14,955 nucleotides of DNA, taken from CAVONV01 sp963697355. GTDB lineage: Bacteria > Acidobacteriota > Vicinamibacteria > Marinacidobacterales > DATDRI01. The notes beneath the pieces are model-generated. The model made no database searches. It was not told where the DNA came from and saw only the letters and a program-made list of their open reading frames with translations. Made by a program: the position numbers and the translations under genes. Where the stretch lies: contig CAVONV010000019.1 in assembly GCA_963697355.1 (NCBI GenBank), positions 1 through 14,955 of the forward strand, read 5' to 3'. Of this stretch, positions 14,647-14,955 are shown piece by piece (position 1 is the stretch's first letter; each line of letters starts with the position of its first letter).

Positions 14647-14715
14647 ATGACGTGCTGATTTAAGGAACAACGTGCTGTTCTGGGGCCATGAGATGTCGTT
14701 TTAGGGAACAAGCTG
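14643..14715. repeat. Dispersed repeat, module B, copy 2 (two degenerate ~35-base units)
   Basis: The units are GGCATGACGTGCTGATTTAA (continuing GGAACAACGTGCTGTT) and GGCCATGAGATGTCGTTTTA (continuing GGGAACAAGCTGTT). Both share the pattern CATGA, about 11-12 bases, TTTARGGAACA, then GCTGTT. The second unit matches 10798-10829. Confidence 0.6.
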
Positions 14716-14742
14716 TTATGAGGAGCTCCCCATAATTCGTAG

Positions 14743-14817
14743 CGGTTTGCAGGAATCGAGCGAGCTGCGAGGCTAAAAGCGAGAACATGCCCACCGAGCG
14801 AGCATTCGTGCAAACCG
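14743..14817. repeat. Long-loop inverted repeat with internal direct repeat
   Basis: CGGTTTGCA (14743-14751) and TGCAAACCG (14809-14817) are perfect 9-base arms 57 bases apart. The enclosed stretch has CGAGCGAGC twice in direct orientation. It lies just past the stop of the minus-strand partial gene, so it may be part of its 3' untranslated region or a small mobile or structured element. Confidence 0.4.
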
Positions 14818-14825
14818 TCATTGAA

Positions 14826-14955
14826 CTAGGCCGCCCCGCTTAGCGGCGGTCGGTCGAAATCCTCGCGGGTCCGCAATACCTTGGGATACTCTCCGCGGGT
14901 ATCGAGAAGGTCCTCGAGGATTCGGCCTTCGGCGCCATTCGAGTTTTTGGACACG
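14826..14955 (-). CDS. 3' end of an unidentified gene (runs off the window)
   Basis: The last 42 codons before TAG (14826-14828) read coherently with G/C-biased third positions: NGAEGRILEDLLDTRGEYPK, then VLRTREDFDRPPLSGAA. The other two frames on this strand are Arg/Pro-rich and unlike protein. I recognise no family in so short a piece. It ends about 110 bases before the dispersed repeat, on the same strand as the beta-helix gene. Confidence 0.5.
   Translation of the reverse strand, partial: VSKNSNGAEGRILEDLLDTRGEYPKVLRTREDFDRPPLSGAA

Noticed and set aside
14643..14715. CRISPR array
   Set aside because: Only two degenerate units with no spacer of constant length and no cas genes.
14743..14817. 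Integron attC site
   Set aside because: The arms lack the GTTRRRY/RYYYAAC core sites and no integrase is present.

Overview
The window is moderately GC-rich bacterial DNA. Its main content is a set of large membrane-anchored Hanks-type Ser/Thr kinases that begin with an almost identical N-terminus (MIGRTLSHY). One has a TolB-like/TPR sensor half and one a WD40-like propeller. This gene stock, with an NmrA-like reductase, a secreted beta-helix protein, a HigA antitoxin and many non-coding remnants, fits an uncultured Acidobacteriota-type soil or sediment genome. That placement is inference from gene content; no rRNA or tRNA gene is visible.

Layout. Positions 1-5766 (minus strand) hold a three-gene kinase operon: a TolB/TPR kinase (2782-5766), a propeller kinase (125-2785) and the first 42 codons of a third kinase (1-128). 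Both junctions are 4-base ATGA overlaps, so translation is probably coupled. A terminator-like hairpin at 5946-5981 separates this operon from an NmrA/SDR-like reductase gene (6122-6808, minus). Divergent from that gene, a further kinase gene of the TolB/TPR type runs rightward (7007-9513). It is broken by two +1 frameshifts, after which coding resumes each time. The intact and the broken TPR-kinase units share a promoter layout (TTGACT, 18 bases, TATYCT) and a self-complementary ribosome-binding site.

Positions 9514-11123 look like an eroded accessory zone. It contains two overlapping minus-strand mini-ORFs, fragments of two NTF2/SnoaL-like genes, a dispersed repeat, and the last codons of a higB toxin gene directly upstream of an intact higA antitoxin gene (11124-11423). 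Facing it on the minus strand are a secreted parallel beta-helix protein (12295-14034) and a metallophosphoesterase (11570-12253), probably co-transcribed. Positions 14035-14825 carry no convincing gene but hold a second copy of the dispersed repeat. The window ends in the 3' end of an unidentified minus-strand gene (14826-14955).

The most unusual points are: the repeat family, one copy of which abuts a truncated higB; a 9-base sequence present at the kinase ribosome-binding site and in both arms of the upstream terminator, which would allow mutually exclusive RNA pairing; the matched promoters of the two kinase units; and the doubly frameshifted kinase.
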